64,000 nucleotides of DNA from assembly GCF_035818615.1 (NCBI RefSeq), contig NZ_JAYKZY010000002.1, forward strand, positions 126,501 through 190,500. The letters run 5' to 3'. Under the pieces are notes generated by a model. The model saw nothing but the letters and a program-made list of their open reading frames with translations. It ran no database searches and had not been told where the DNA came from. The number at the start of each line of letters is the position of its first letter. Position 1 is the first letter of the stretch. A program made the position numbers and the translations under genes. Of this stretch, positions 8,833 to 18,488 are shown in pieces. Source of the DNA: Sphingobium sp. CR2-8 (GTDB lineage: Bacteria; Pseudomonadota; Alphaproteobacteria; Sphingomonadales; Sphingomonadaceae).

Positions 8833-9837
8833 ATGAAATCGCCCAGAGCCTCCAGCCTCGCCGACCTGGCCCAGATTGCCGGCGTATCCGTGGCGACAGT
8901 CTCGCGATCGCTGTCTGGCAGTTCCGTTATAGCGCGAGCGACCCGTGAGCGGATCGAGAAGCTTGCGCAGGAGCATGGCTTTCAAGTCAACCGCGCCGCC
9001 CGCAATCTCCGCCTCGGGCGCACCGGGGCGATCGGCGTGGTGCTGCCGCTTGGCCATGAAACGCAGCAGCATCTGTCCGATCCCTTCTTCATGAGCCTCA
9101 TCGGCCCACTGGCCGACGCGCTGGCCGATCGCGGCTACGACCTGCTGCTTTCGCGCGTCATTCCCACCGACGGCCAGTGGCTGGACCGGATCGTCGATGG
9201 CGGACGCGTCGATGGCGTGCTGCTGATCGGCCAGTCGGACCAGATCGACACGATCGAACGCGTGGCCGCGCGCTATGCGCCCCTGATCGTCTGGGGCGCG
9301 CAGGTCGATGGCTATGCGCAACTGACCGTGGGGTCGGACAATGTCGCGGGCGGGCGGATGGCGGCCGACCATCTGTTGGCGCAGGGCCGCCGGCACCTGG
9401 CCTTTTTCGGCAATCCCGACATACCCGAATTTGCCGCCCGCCATGCCGGATTTCGTACGGCGCTGGCGCAGGCAGGCATGGACGACGGCCGGCTGCTGCC
9501 CGCCCATCTGACGACACAGGCATCCTATGACGCGATCCGCGCCTTCCTGGCCGATCATCCGCCGATCGACGGGATCGTCGCGGCGTCGGACGTGATAGCC
9601 ATGAGCGCCTTGCGGGCGCTGGGCGACGCCGGGCTGCGCGTGCCGGGCGATGTGGCGGTGGTCGGCTATGACGACGTCATGGTCGCGTCGCAGACCACCC
9701 CGCCGCTCACGACCATCCGGCAGGACGTTGCGCGCGGCGCGGCGCTGATGGTGGCGCTGTTGTTCGATCAGCTGGCCGGAACGCCCGCCGTATCGGCCTG
9801 CATGGCGCCACAACTGGTGCTGCGCGCGTCTGCCTGA
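8833..9837 (+). CDS. LacI-family regulator of the sucrose locus
   Basis: About 334 residues. The N-terminal LacI helix-turn-helix (SLADLAQIAGVSVATVSRSL) and hinge are followed by a periplasmic-binding-like effector domain (GAIGVVLPLGHE to the C-terminus). An in-frame ATG at 8812 would add seven residues; neither start has a clear ribosome site, and 8833 fits family N-termini better. It is convergent with the sugar permease gene, 3 nt apart. The two GCAA(A/T)CG(A/T)TTGC palindromes at 11240 and 11273 are the likely operators. It probably represses sucrose uptake and hydrolysis. Confidence 0.93.
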   Translation: MKSPRASSLADLAQIAGVSVATVSRSLSGSSVIARATRERIEKLAQEHGFQVNRAARNLRLGRTGAIGVVLPLGHETQQHLSDPFFMSLIGPLADALADRGYDLLLSRVIPTDGQWLDRIVDGGRVDGVLLIGQSDQIDTIERVAARYAPLIVWGAQVDGYAQLTVGSDNVAGGRMAADHLLAQGRRHLAFFGNPDIPEFAARHAGFRTALAQAGMDDGRLLPAHLTTQASYDAIRAFLADHPPIDGIVAASDVIAMSALRALGDAGLRVPGDVAVVGYDDVMVASQTTPPLTTIRQDVARGAALMVALLFDQLAGTPAVSACMAPQLVLRASA

Positions 9838-9840
9838 CGG

Positions 9841-11174
9841 TCAGGTCGGGATGACCGCCCGCGCCGCCGGGCGATCCCGAATCGCCAGTGTCGCAACCGC
9901 CGCCAACAGCATCAATAGTCCCGCCAGCATCAGCACATGGCGCGGATCGCCGCCCAGCAGCGGGTGATAGATCAACGGCATGGTCAGGCTTTCGATCATC
10001 ATCGGGATGACGATGAACATGTTGAAAATGCCCATATAGATGCCGGTGCGGGTGGGGGGATGCTGTCAGCCAGGATGATATAGGGATTGCCCATCATGCT
10101 CGCCCAGCCAAGGCCGATGCCGATCATCGGCACAAACAGCATCGCCTGGCTCGAACACCAGGGCAGGGCCAGCATCGCCACGCCCGCCGCCGCGACGCTG
10201 ACGGCATGAACCGGTCGCGCGCCGATCCTGCGGGCGATCGGGACCATGGCGAAGGCCGCGACGAAGGCGATGAAATTATAGAAGCCGCCGATCTGGCCGT
10301 TGACCAGCACCGCCTGGCGAAAGCCCGCGCTGCTGGCGTCCGCCGTATCGTAGAGCGACCGCGCGATGGCGAAGGCGACGAACTGCCAGTAGCAGAACAT
10401 GGCATACCATTGGAACAGCATGGCGATGGCCAACTGACGCATCGGCGCGGGCATTTCGATGATCGCTTGCTTGAGGTCGCGCAACGTCGTGCGGGCGGAC
10501 AGCGGCTCGGCCCGCATCGCCGCGATCTCCTGCGCGCTCAGCGGCAATTCGGGCACGCGCAATACCGACCAGAGGATGGTGGACAGTGACAGCACCGCGC
10601 CGACGATGAAGGCGATCCGCGTGATGACCGGAATGCCCGACGGATCGATCGCATCGGCGTTCAGCCCGCCCCAGACCAGCAGGGACGGCGCCAGATAGGA
10701 CAGCGTCTGGGCGAGGCCCGTAAAGGCGCTCTGCGTCAGGAAGCCGAGCGGCCGTTGCGCCGGGTCGAGCCGGTCGCTGACATAGGCGCGATAAGGCTCC
10801 ATCGTGACATTGTTCGCCGCGTCCAGCACCCAGAGCAGGCTGGCCGCCACCCACAGCGCCCGGCTGTAGGGCATGGCGAACAGGCACAGGCTGCACAGTA
10901 TCGCGCCGATCAGGAAATAGGGGGTCCGCCGACCAAAGCGGCTGACGGTGCGATCGCTCATCGCGCCGATGATCGGCTGTATCAGCAATCCCGTCATCGG
11001 CCCGGCCAGCCACAGCAATGGCAACGACGCCTCGTCCGCACCCAGATAGGAATAGATCGGCCCCATATTGCTTTGCTGCAATCCGAAGCTGAACTGAAGC
11101 CCCAGAAAGCCCAGATTCATCTGCACGATCCGCCCCAGCGAAAGGTGCGGCTTACGGAATATCGGCTCGCTCAT
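9841..11174 (-). pseudogene. MFS sugar (sucrose-type, SLC45/GPH-like) permease with a 1-nt frameshift
   Basis: Two frames join to a permease of about 444 residues. The main part (11174 to about 10060) has GLQFSFGLQQSNMGPIY, the motif [11 protein letters not shown] and about ten helices. The remainder (from MGIFNMFIVIPM, 10035 to 9841) gives the last helices. The break falls at a run of six G on the plus strand (10054-10059), where seven would restore the frame, so it may be a sequencing error. The start at 11174 follows GAGAGGGAAAG. It is divergent from the sucrose TBDR across two LacI operators and should carry sucrose over the inner membrane. Confidence 0.85.
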
Positions 11175-11239
11175 GATCTTTCCCTCTCCGGTCCGCCGGA
11201 CTGTTGCCGTCCTTGACGGCTTTGTCAGTATCGATGTTC

Positions 11240-11251
11240 GCAAACGATTGC
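11240..11251. promoter_or_regulatory. LacI-type operator 1 of the sucrose locus
   Basis: GCAAACGATTGC, a near-palindrome with the central CG typical of LacI-family sites. It lies between the divergent permease (start 11174) and TBDR (start 11338). The partner site at 11273 is its reverse complement, 33 bp away centre to centre. Confidence 0.8.
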
Positions 11252-11272
11252 AATCTGTGTGACCGCCCTATT

Positions 11273-11284
11273 GCAATCGTTTGC
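11273..11284. promoter_or_regulatory. LacI-type operator 2 of the sucrose locus
   Basis: GCAATCGTTTGC, the exact reverse complement of operator 1. The spacing of about three helical turns places both on one DNA face, which suits cooperative binding by a LacI dimer or tetramer. It lies 53 bp upstream of the TBDR start. Confidence 0.8.
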
Positions 11285-11337
11285 AAAAAAGATCATCAGC
11301 AACTCAAGCTGAAACGAATCGGCGTGGGAGAGAAAAG

Positions 11338-13815
11338 ATGAAAAGGCAGTTCCAGACATTTCTACTGACGTCGGCGACCCTGATGGTGGCGAATCCCGCC
11401 CAGGCGCAGCAGCAGCCCGACGTCGCGCCCCAGTCCGCAACCGACGCAGCCGCCCCTGTCGCCCCCGACGATGAAATCGTCGTGACGGCGGTCGCGCGCG
11501 GTCAGAACCGGCTGAACAGCAGCGTCACCGTCAGTTCGCTCAGCAGCGACGACATCGCCAAGGCGGCCCCCCGCTCGGTCGCCGAAATCTTCCGCAACCT
11601 GCCCGGCATCCGCTCCGAATCCTCGGGCGGCGAAGGCAATGCCAATATCTCGGTCCGTGGCCTGCCGGTCGCATCGGGCGGCGCGAAATTCCTGCAATTG
11701 CAGGAGGATGGCCTGCCGGTTCTGGAATTTGGCGACATCACCTTTGGCAATGCCGACATCTTCCTGCGGTCGGACTTCAATATCGGCCGCGTCGAATCGG
11801 TGCGCGGCGGATCGGCCTCCACCTTCGCGTCCAATGCGCCTGGCGGCGTCATCAACATGATCTCCAAGACCGGCGAGCAGGAAGGCGGCGCCATCCAGGC
11901 GACGGCGGGCATCGACTATCGCGACTATCGCCTGGACTTCGACTATGGCGGCCGGATCAGCGACAGCCTGCGCTACCATATCGGCGGTTTCTACCGCCAG
12001 GGCGAAGGACCGCGCAAGGCGGGCTATGACGCCAACAAGGGCGGCCAGATCAAGGCGAACATCACCAAGGAATTTGCCGGCGGCTATATCCGTCTCTACG
12101 GCAAATATCTCAACGACCGCGCCATCGGCTACCTGCCCAACCCCGTGCTGGTGACGGGCAGCAACAGCAATCCCAAATATCAGGATCTGCCCGGTTTCAG
12201 CATCAATGGCGACACGCTGCATTCGCGCTATTTCCGCGACAATGTGACGCTGGACGGCAGCAACAACCCGGTCACCCGCGATATTCGCGATGGCCAGCAT
12301 CCCGTCGTTTACGCCGTCGGCCTGGAATCGCAATTCGAACTGGGCGATGGCTGGAACGTCACTGAACGCTTCCGCTATTCGGACGTATCGGGCGGCTTCA
12401 CCTCGCCCTTCCCCTCGGCGGTCGATACCGGATCGGCGATCGCGACCGCGTTGGGCGGCGCGGGATCGAGGCTGTCCTATGCCAATGGCCCCAATGCGGG
12501 TCAGGCGTTCAACGGCAATAATTATCTGGCGCAGATCGTGCTGTTCGACGTCAAGATCAACAGCCTGAACAACATCACCAACGACCTGCGCGTCAGCCGG
12601 GATTTCGATACCGGCCTAGGCAAGCTGACCGCGACGGCCGGCTTCTACAAGTCGCGCCAGACGATCGCCACCGACTGGCTGTGGACCGCGCACCTCCTCG
12701 AAGTAACCGGCGGTGGTAACGCGGCGCTCGTCAACCTGACCAATGCAGCGGGTCAGTCGCTTACGCAGAACGGCACCTATGGCTATGGCGCGACCTTCTT
12801 CGGCAATTGCTGCCGCCGCAGCTACGATGTCGACTATAACACCAACGCGCCCTTCGCGTCCTTGAGCCTGGCCACAGGCGCGCTGACCCTGGACGGCAGC
12901 CTGCGCTATGATTTCGGCAGCGCCAAGGGCACGATCGCAGGGGCGGACCTGGGCGGTGGGCGCATAGGCGTCGTCAGCCGCGACATGAACGGCAACGGGG
13001 TCATCTCCGTGCCCGAAACCAGGGTATCGGTTATCCCGGCGCTGACGGCACCGGTCGATTACAGCTATGAATATCTCTCCTACTCTTTCGGCGCCAATTA
13101 TCGCCTGGCCGATGATGTCGCGCTGTTCGCACGCTACAGCCGGGGCGCTCGGGCCAATGCCGATCGACTGCTGTTCGGCCCGGCCGTCAGCACGACCACC
13201 GGCAATCTGACCGACAGCGGCGCGGCGGTCGATTTCGTCAAGCAACTGGAAGGCGGCGTCAAATATCGCAACGGCGGCCTGACGCTAAACGCCACCGCTT
13301 TCCACGCCAGGACCGAAGAACAGAATTTCGAGGCGACGACACAGACATTCTTCAACCGCAACTATCGCGCCTATGGCCTGGAACTGGAGGGCGGCTACCG
13401 CACCGGCCGGTTCAGCATCACGGCGGGCGGCACCTATACCGACGCCAAGATCGCCAGCGACGTACTGAACCCGGCAGTCGTGGGCAATCGTCCCCGCCGC
13501 CAGGCCAAATTCCTCTACCAGGTCACACCGCAATATGATGCGGGCATCTTCACTGTCGGCGCGAACGTCATCGGCACATCCAGCAGCTATGCGCAGGACA
13601 TCAACCAGCTGAAGCTGCCCGGCTATACGCAGGTCAACGCCTTCCTGACGGTCAAGCCGATGGAGCGCGTCCAACTCTCGCTCAACGCCAACAACCTGTT
13701 CGACGTCAAGGGCTTCACCGAAGCGGAGGATGCCGCCATCCCCGCCAACGGCATCGTCCGCGCCCGCTCGATCAATGGTCGCACCGTCTCCGCCTCCGTC
13801 CGGTTCGACTTCTGA
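11338..13815 (+). CDS. TonB-dependent receptor, probable sucrose receptor
   Basis: 825 residues from the ATG at 11338, which has GGGAGAG upstream. The signal peptide ends at NPAQAQ (about residue 23). The plug follows (DEIVVTAVARGQNR, ISVRGLPVASGG, VESVRGGSASTFASNAPGG), then a barrel ending in SVRFDF. A canonical EF-hand-like loop, DMNGNGVISVPE, is at 12982-13017. It shares a LacI-controlled divergent promoter region with the sugar permease and precedes GH68 and fructokinase genes, an arrangement like the Xanthomonas sux locus. Sucrose import across the outer membrane is inferred from context. Confidence 0.93.
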   Translation: MKRQFQTFLLTSATLMVANPAQAQQQPDVAPQSATDAAAPVAPDDEIVVTAVARGQNRLNSSVTVSSLSSDDIAKAAPRSVAEIFRNLPGIRSESSGGEGNANISVRGLPVASGGAKFLQLQEDGLPVLEFGDITFGNADIFLRSDFNIGRVESVRGGSASTFASNAPGGVINMISKTGEQEGGAIQATAGIDYRDYRLDFDYGGRISDSLRYHIGGFYRQGEGPRKAGYDANKGGQIKANITKEFAGGYIRLYGKYLNDRAIGYLPNPVLVTGSNSNPKYQDLPGFSINGDTLHSRYFRDNVTLDGSNNPVTRDIRDGQHPVVYAVGLESQFELGDGWNVTERFRYSDVSGGFTSPFPSAVDTGSAIATALGGAGSRLSYANGPNAGQAFNGNNYLAQIVLFDVKINSLNNITNDLRVSRDFDTGLGKLTATAGFYKSRQTIATDWLWTAHLLEVTGGGNAALVNLTNAAGQSLTQNGTYGYGATFFGNCCRRSYDVDYNTNAPFASLSLATGALTLDGSLRYDFGSAKGTIAGADLGGGRIGVVSRDMNGNGVISVPETRVSVIPALTAPVDYSYEYLSYSFGANYRLADDVALFARYSRGARANADRLLFGPAVSTTTGNLTDSGAAVDFVKQLEGGVKYRNGGLTLNATAFHARTEEQNFEATTQTFFNRNYRAYGLELEGGYRTGRFSITAGGTYTDAKIASDVLNPAVVGNRPRRQAKFLYQVTPQYDAGIFTVGANVIGTSSSYAQDINQLKLPGYTQVNAFLTVKPMERVQLSLNANNLFDVKGFTEAEDAAIPANGIVRARSINGRTVSASVRFDF

Positions 13816-13852
13816 TCTTCGTCTTTCCGAGGCGTTTCACGCCCGCGGAAAT

Positions 13853-13894
13853 CATGGTCTCCACCGGTGACTGCACGCACCGGTGGAGACCATG
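13853..13894. terminator. Perfect 17-bp inverted repeat (hairpin) between TBDR and GH68 genes
   Basis: The arms at 13853-13869 and 13878-13894 are exact reverse complements (CATGGTCTCCACCGGTG) around an 8-nt loop. This would form a very stable hairpin 38 bp after the TBDR stop. No T-tract follows, so it may act as a transcript stabiliser or partial terminator that lowers expression of the downstream enzymes. Confidence 0.65.
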
Positions 13895-13936
13895 GCCCAA
13901 CGCCCTGCCCTTCACCGCCCCGCCCATGGATGCCCG

Positions 13937-15049
13937 ATGATGACAAGCCACTGGACCGCCGCCCATGTCGCCGGGATCGACCGTGCGACCATGGCCTGCG
14001 CGCCGCTGATCGCCCGGCCCCGGCCCCTGATCGCGGGCGTCGACCTGTGGGATTATTGGCCGGTGCAGGAAGAGGACGGGTCGCAGGCGCAGATCGCAGG
14101 CGGCACCCTGTTCATCCTGCTCTCCGCCCCCGCGCTGCTGGACCCGGACGCGCGCCATGGTATGGCCCGGCTGCGCCTGATGCACCGGGTGGGCGACGCC
14201 TGGCACGACCTTGGCCTGTTGTTCGACCATGGCTTTTCGCCCGGCAGCCGCGAATGGTCGGGCTCGGCGATCGTGTCGCCCGACCATGGCCATATCACCC
14301 TCTATTATACCGTCGCGGGCACGCGGGGCGAACACGCGCTCAGCTTCAGCCAGCGCCTGTTCGAAACACAGGCCTCCTTGTCGGTGGAGGGCGACGCGAT
14401 CACCCTGTCGCCCTGGTCGACGCCCATCGAAATGCTGGTCCCCGACGGCATCGACTATGTGCGCGATATGGAGGGCGGCGGGGCGATCGGCACGATCAAG
14501 GCGTTCCGCGATCCCGCCTTCTTCCGCGATCCCGCCGATGGTGCGTCCTATGTGTTCTTCGCCGCGTCGCTGGCGCAATCGACATCCTTCTGGAACGGCG
14601 CGGTCGGTATGGCGCGGCGCACTCCGGATGGCGAATGGCAACTGCTGCCGCCGTTGATCGCTGCCGATGGCCTGAACAACGAACTGGAACGGCCGCATGT
14701 GATTGTCCATGACGGGCGCTATTATCTCTTCTGGTCCACCCAGCAAAAGGTGTTTGCCGATGACGGCCCGGCCGGTCCCAATGGCCTTTATGGCATGACG
14801 TCCGACAGCTTGGGCGGACCATGGCGACCGATCAACGGCACCGGCCTTGCCTTCGCCAATCCGCCCCAGGCACCGTTCCAGGCCTATAGCTGGTTCGTAC
14901 TGCCCGACCTCACCGTCCAGAGTTTTGCCGATATGACCGGCATCGCGCATGTCCCGACCGATCCCGCAGAAGCCCGTCGCCATTTCGGTGGCGCGCCCGC
15001 GCCCGACCTGCGGCTGGGGATAGAGGGAGATAGGATATGGCTGGCATGA
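13937..15049 (+). CDS. Glycoside hydrolase family 68 sucrose hydrolase/fructosyltransferase, cytoplasmic
   Basis: 370 residues. The GH68 catalytic residues are visible: nucleophile Asp in DLWDYWPVQ, transition-state Asp in the RDP motif KAFRDPAFF, and acid/base Glu in NELERPHV. It has no signal peptide, unlike secreted levansucrases, so it should cleave sucrose taken up by the adjacent MFS permease into glucose and fructose (or fructosides). It overlaps the fructokinase gene by 13 nt, which consumes the fructose. The start at 13937 is chosen because the upstream frame from GTG 13883 runs through the hairpin. Confidence 0.9.
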   Translation: MMTSHWTAAHVAGIDRATMACAPLIARPRPLIAGVDLWDYWPVQEEDGSQAQIAGGTLFILLSAPALLDPDARHGMARLRLMHRVGDAWHDLGLLFDHGFSPGSREWSGSAIVSPDHGHITLYYTVAGTRGEHALSFSQRLFETQASLSVEGDAITLSPWSTPIEMLVPDGIDYVRDMEGGGAIGTIKAFRDPAFFRDPADGASYVFFAASLAQSTSFWNGAVGMARRTPDGEWQLLPPLIAADGLNNELERPHVIVHDGRYYLFWSTQQKVFADDGPAGPNGLYGMTSDSLGGPWRPINGTGLAFANPPQAPFQAYSWFVLPDLTVQSFADMTGIAHVPTDPAEARRHFGGAPAPDLRLGIEGDRIWLA

Positions 15050-15954
15050 CCATGGACGAACCGCTGATCGTCGGGCTGGAACTGGGCGGCACCAAATGTA
15101 TCGCCACGCTGGCGCAGGGCCGCACGATCCTGCGTCAGCAACGCTGGCCGACCGGCGCGGCTGACACGCTTAACCTCCTGTCGGACGCGCTGACGCTCTG
15201 GCAGCGCGAAACCCCGTTTGCCGCGATCGGCATCGCCAGCTTCGGGCCCTTGCACCTCAACCCGAACGCGCCCGATTTCGGCCATATGGGCAACACGCCC
15301 AAGCCCGGCTGGGCGGGGGTCGATATTTACGGCCATTTCGCCAGCCGCTTTGCCGTGCCGATCGCCATCGACACCGACGTCGCGGGCGCGGCCCTGGCGG
15401 AGGGGATGTGGGGCGCGTCGCAGGGATGCAAGGTTCACGCCTATGCCACCATCGGCACCGGCGTCGGCCTGGGACTGGTGGTGAACGGACGAGCGGTCCA
15501 CGGCCATCTCCATCCCGAAGCCGGGCATGTCCGCATCCGCCGCCAGCCGGGCGATCCTTTTGCTGGCGCCTGCCCCAGCCATGGCGACTGTCTGGAAGGG
15601 CTGGTAGGCGGCCCCGCGCTTGCCGCCCGCTCGTCGATCCCTGCGGCCGATATGACGGACGAAGACCCGCTTTGGCAGACCGTCGCCGCTGACCTTGCCG
15701 AATGGACGAGCACGCTCATCCTCACCCTCTCGCCCGAACGGCTGGTGCTGGGCGGTGGCGTCATCCAGGCGCGTCCCATGCTGCTCCCGCTCATCGCACG
15801 GCGCACCGCCGACCTGCTCAACCTCTATGTCGAGGATCTCGACGCTCCCACCCTGGAACGGCTGATCGTCGCGCCTGGCCTGGGTGCCGATGCCGGCCCT
15901 CTGGGCGCGATCCTGCTGGGCCAGAACTCTATTGTCGGGCGGATCGACGTTTAG
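15037..15954 (+). CDS. ROK-family fructokinase
   Basis: 305 residues. The phosphate-1 loop LELGGTKCIA lies near the N-terminus, the ROK region VHGHLHPEAGHVRIRR is followed by a zinc-type cluster with Cys and His (CPSHGDC), and VLGGGV is near the C-terminus. ROK fructokinases phosphorylate fructose with ATP in the cytoplasm. It is the last gene of the TBDR-GH68-fructokinase unit. Glucokinase activity cannot be excluded, but the GH68 partner favours fructose. Confidence 0.9.
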   Translation: MAGMTMDEPLIVGLELGGTKCIATLAQGRTILRQQRWPTGAADTLNLLSDALTLWQRETPFAAIGIASFGPLHLNPNAPDFGHMGNTPKPGWAGVDIYGHFASRFAVPIAIDTDVAGAALAEGMWGASQGCKVHAYATIGTGVGLGLVVNGRAVHGHLHPEAGHVRIRRQPGDPFAGACPSHGDCLEGLVGGPALAARSSIPAADMTDEDPLWQTVAADLAEWTSTLILTLSPERLVLGGGVIQARPMLLPLIARRTADLLNLYVEDLDAPTLERLIVAPGLGADAGPLGAILLGQNSIVGRIDV

Positions 15955-16272
15955 AATTTCCGTGCGAGAGGATGTGTGATTCATCGGGTTCTGTGTTTTG
16001 CCGCGGAACGGGTGATGGATATCGAGCGATACACGTTGAGCGAGGACCAGTGGCAGCGGATTGACGGATATTCATGGGCAAATCAGCCGCCCTACAAGCG
16101 GAAGCTACCAGCGCGAGAAAGCCAGATTTCGATCGAAACGGCCGTTTCTTCATTGGACAAGAACTGTCGGGCTTAGTCGACAGATGCCGGAGAAGCGGAA
16201 CGTCTGCTGCATATCGCGATCTTCGAGCACGTTAGGTGAATGGACCTGTTGTAGGGCTCCACCTACACGCCG
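15955..16272. other. Intergenic region with a possible transposase N-terminal scrap
   Basis: 318 bp between convergent genes. A plus-strand frame from 16015 reads MDIERYTLSEDQWQRI, like the first residues of IS5-type transposases, but then departs from the family and stops at 16174. No terminal inverted repeats were seen. It may be a decayed insertion-sequence end or chance. Confidence 0.3.
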
Positions 16273-17358
16273 TCACGCCTTCGGTGCGGCGTCTTTCCTC
16301 GCGAAATGAATGTCCACCCGCATTCCCGTTCCTGTACCGGGCGTCACCGTCCAGTCGGCCTTGGCATTCTGGCGCAGGGACTGGGCGATTACAGCGCCCA
16401 GCTTCCCGGCTTTTGGCCAAGTCGTTCCTTCGGCCAAACCCACACCGTCGTCGGCAACGACCACGCGACATCCTGTCTCGTCCACCAGGCTATGCAGGGT
16501 GATGGTGCCGCCTTCCCCATCGGGAAAGGCGTGCTTGAGCGAATTGGTCAGCAGTTCGTTGACGACCAGGCCTGCTGGCATGGCCACATCCAGGGCGACC
16601 GGCCAAGTGTCGATCTTCAAATCGAGCCTTATGCCTTCTGGCGCATGCGCCTGCATGACCGACGAAGCGATCTGGCTCAGATATATGCCAAGGTCGATCG
16701 TATCTCCATGCCCCTCGGTCGAAAGCGAGCGATAAAGCAGCGCCAGCGAATTGATCCGGCCCGCGAGCCGATCGAACCGCTCACCTGTTTCCTGATCGGC
16801 CACGTTGCGCGCTTCCATCCGGATGAGCGCCGTGATCATCTGGAGGTTGTTTTTTACCCGGTGCTGCAGTTCGAACAGCAATGTGTCCTTGTCGCGAAGA
16901 GACTGGCGCATCGCTTCGTCGTCTTCGCGAAGGCCCTGGCCCGTCCTGGCAAGCGCGACCAGCCGGAAAAGGGGCTCGCCATGATCATCCTCGATCGTGT
17001 TCGACCAGGCATCGACATTGACCGTCTCCCCGTTGAGAGTGATCGAGAAAGTGCCGATATATTCCTCATCGCGTTCTACCGCATCGCTGAGCCGCCGGTC
17101 GTCATCCGGCGCGGAGGCGACGCCGGGCAAGGCGTGCCAACTCAAGCCGACAAGGTCTGCCGCAGGCTGCCCGGTCAGCCGTTCGAACTCAAGATTAGCA
17201 TATGTGATCCGCTCTGAAGGCGACAGTTCGGAGACCGCGATCGCTACAGGCATGTGATCGAGAAACTGCTTGAAGCGGTCGCTCTCCAACGCATCGGCCA
17301 GTCCCGGCGTATCGAGCAATTGTCCGACCTGTGCCGGTCCGTTTTCCATATTATCCAA
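16273..17358 (-). CDS. PAS-containing HisKA_2-family sensor histidine kinase
   Basis: 361 residues, cytoplasmic with no membrane segment. A PAS domain spans about 25-140 (ITYANLEFERLTGQ, then TFSITLNGETV). The HisKA_2 dimerisation domain carries the phospho-His in ELQHRVKNNLQMI, and the HATPase_c domain has the N-box VVNELLTNSLKHAF and DDGVGL. No receiver domain is fused and no response regulator is adjacent. The start is TTG, supported by GAGGGAG about 8 nt upstream; the ATG at 17349 lies too far from it. Such kinases often feed light, redox or general-stress signalling in alphaproteobacteria; the signal here is unknown. Confidence 0.92.
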   Translation of the reverse strand: MDNMENGPAQVGQLLDTPGLADALESDRFKQFLDHMPVAIAVSELSPSERITYANLEFERLTGQPAADLVGLSWHALPGVASAPDDDRRLSDAVERDEEYIGTFSITLNGETVNVDAWSNTIEDDHGEPLFRLVALARTGQGLREDDEAMRQSLRDKDTLLFELQHRVKNNLQMITALIRMEARNVADQETGERFDRLAGRINSLALLYRSLSTEGHGDTIDLGIYLSQIASSVMQAHAPEGIRLDLKIDTWPVALDVAMPAGLVVNELLTNSLKHAFPDGEGGTITLHSLVDETGCRVVVADDGVGLAEGTTWPKAGKLGAVIAQSLRQNAKADWTVTPGTGTGMRVDIHFARKDAAPKA

Positions 17359-17571
17359 CAGCGAACTCCCTCGCAGCCATTTAGCATGAAAGAATGCAAG
17401 AAAGCACGGAATTGAGGGAAGGTCGATGAAGGGCGCCTACCAGCCTGTCGATTATGGGCATCTGATGCCCTCGGTCGTCAGGAAAACTTCCTTTATCCGC
17501 TGCGCAGGAAATCTTGGCTTCACAAGCTATTAGCATCTGCGTCGTAGCCTCAAGGTTCAGGAGGCATAGAC

Positions 17572-18354
17572 GTGCGGACAGGTTGTGAAGGGTGCAGGCA
17601 AGACGGGCATGATTTCGATATCGCAATGGCTTTTCAGCCTATTGTCGATATCGAGTTGGGACGCCCATTCGCGTTCGAGGCGCTGGTGCGCGGCAGCAAT
17701 GGCGAGGGCGCTGGGGAAATTCTCGCGCGGGTAACGCCTGAGAACCGCTATGCCTTCGATCAGCAATGCCGCGTCGCCGCGATCGAGGGGGCGGCCGCCG
17801 CCGGCATTCTCAACACCGACGCCCGCCTGTCGATCAACTTCCTGCCCAACGCCGTCTATTCGCCCGTTGCCTGCATCCAACTGACTTTGAAAACGGCCAG
17901 GAAAACCGGCTTTCCCACCGATCGGCTCATCTTCGAATTTACCGAAAACGAGGAGATTACCGACACCGATCATGTGCAGACCATCGTCGATTCCTATCGC
18001 AAGATGGGGTTCGGCACAGCCATTGACGATTTCGGCGCAGGCCATGCGGGCCTGGGCCTGCTCGCTAAATTTCAGACCGATTATATTAAGCTGGACATGG
18101 ACTTGGTGCGCGGCCTGGACACAAGCATGCCCCGTCGGCTGATCGTCGAGGGCGTTCTTCGGATCGCGCGCTCCCTCAATATCACCGTCATCGCCGAGGG
18201 TATCGAGACGATTGGGGAATATGAAGCGCTTCGCGCCCTTGGCGTTCGCTATATCCAAGGCTATCTGCTTGCGCGTCCCGGGTTCAAGGTCCTGCCTCAA
18301 GTAGTCTTGCCCAAAGAACCCATCATGGTTGCCGCACAAGCCGCGACCCGTTAG
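17572..18354 (+). CDS. EAL-domain cyclic-di-GMP phosphodiesterase
   Basis: 260 residues, essentially a stand-alone EAL domain. Catalytic motifs are intact: FEALVR, FEFTENE, DDFGAGHAG, KLDMDLVRG, VIAEGIET and QGYLLARP. It should hydrolyse c-di-GMP to pGpG. The short N-terminus has a Cys pair (CEGC) that could bind metal or sense redox. The start is GTG with AGGAGG 8 nt upstream. It is divergent from the PAS histidine kinase (213 bp between them), so a functional link is possible. Confidence 0.92.
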   Translation: MRTGCEGCRQDGHDFDIAMAFQPIVDIELGRPFAFEALVRGSNGEGAGEILARVTPENRYAFDQQCRVAAIEGAAAAGILNTDARLSINFLPNAVYSPVACIQLTLKTARKTGFPTDRLIFEFTENEEITDTDHVQTIVDSYRKMGFGTAIDDFGAGHAGLGLLAKFQTDYIKLDMDLVRGLDTSMPRRLIVEGVLRIARSLNITVIAEGIETIGEYEALRALGVRYIQGYLLARPGFKVLPQVVLPKEPIMVAAQAATR

Positions 18355-18488
18355 AGGCTTCTACGCCTTGCTGAAGGGCAACGATTAAGTTGGTCTTGCC
18401 AAACCTGATGGAGCGCAACATCCCCGGGTTTCCTGCCAAATCTCGCAGGAATGTTTGCGTTTGTGGATGCTCGGCCTAATCTTGCCCG

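Noticed and set aside
16015-16174. IS5-type transposase remnant
   Set aside because: Only about 16 residues look right and no terminal repeats were seen; kept only as a low-confidence note.
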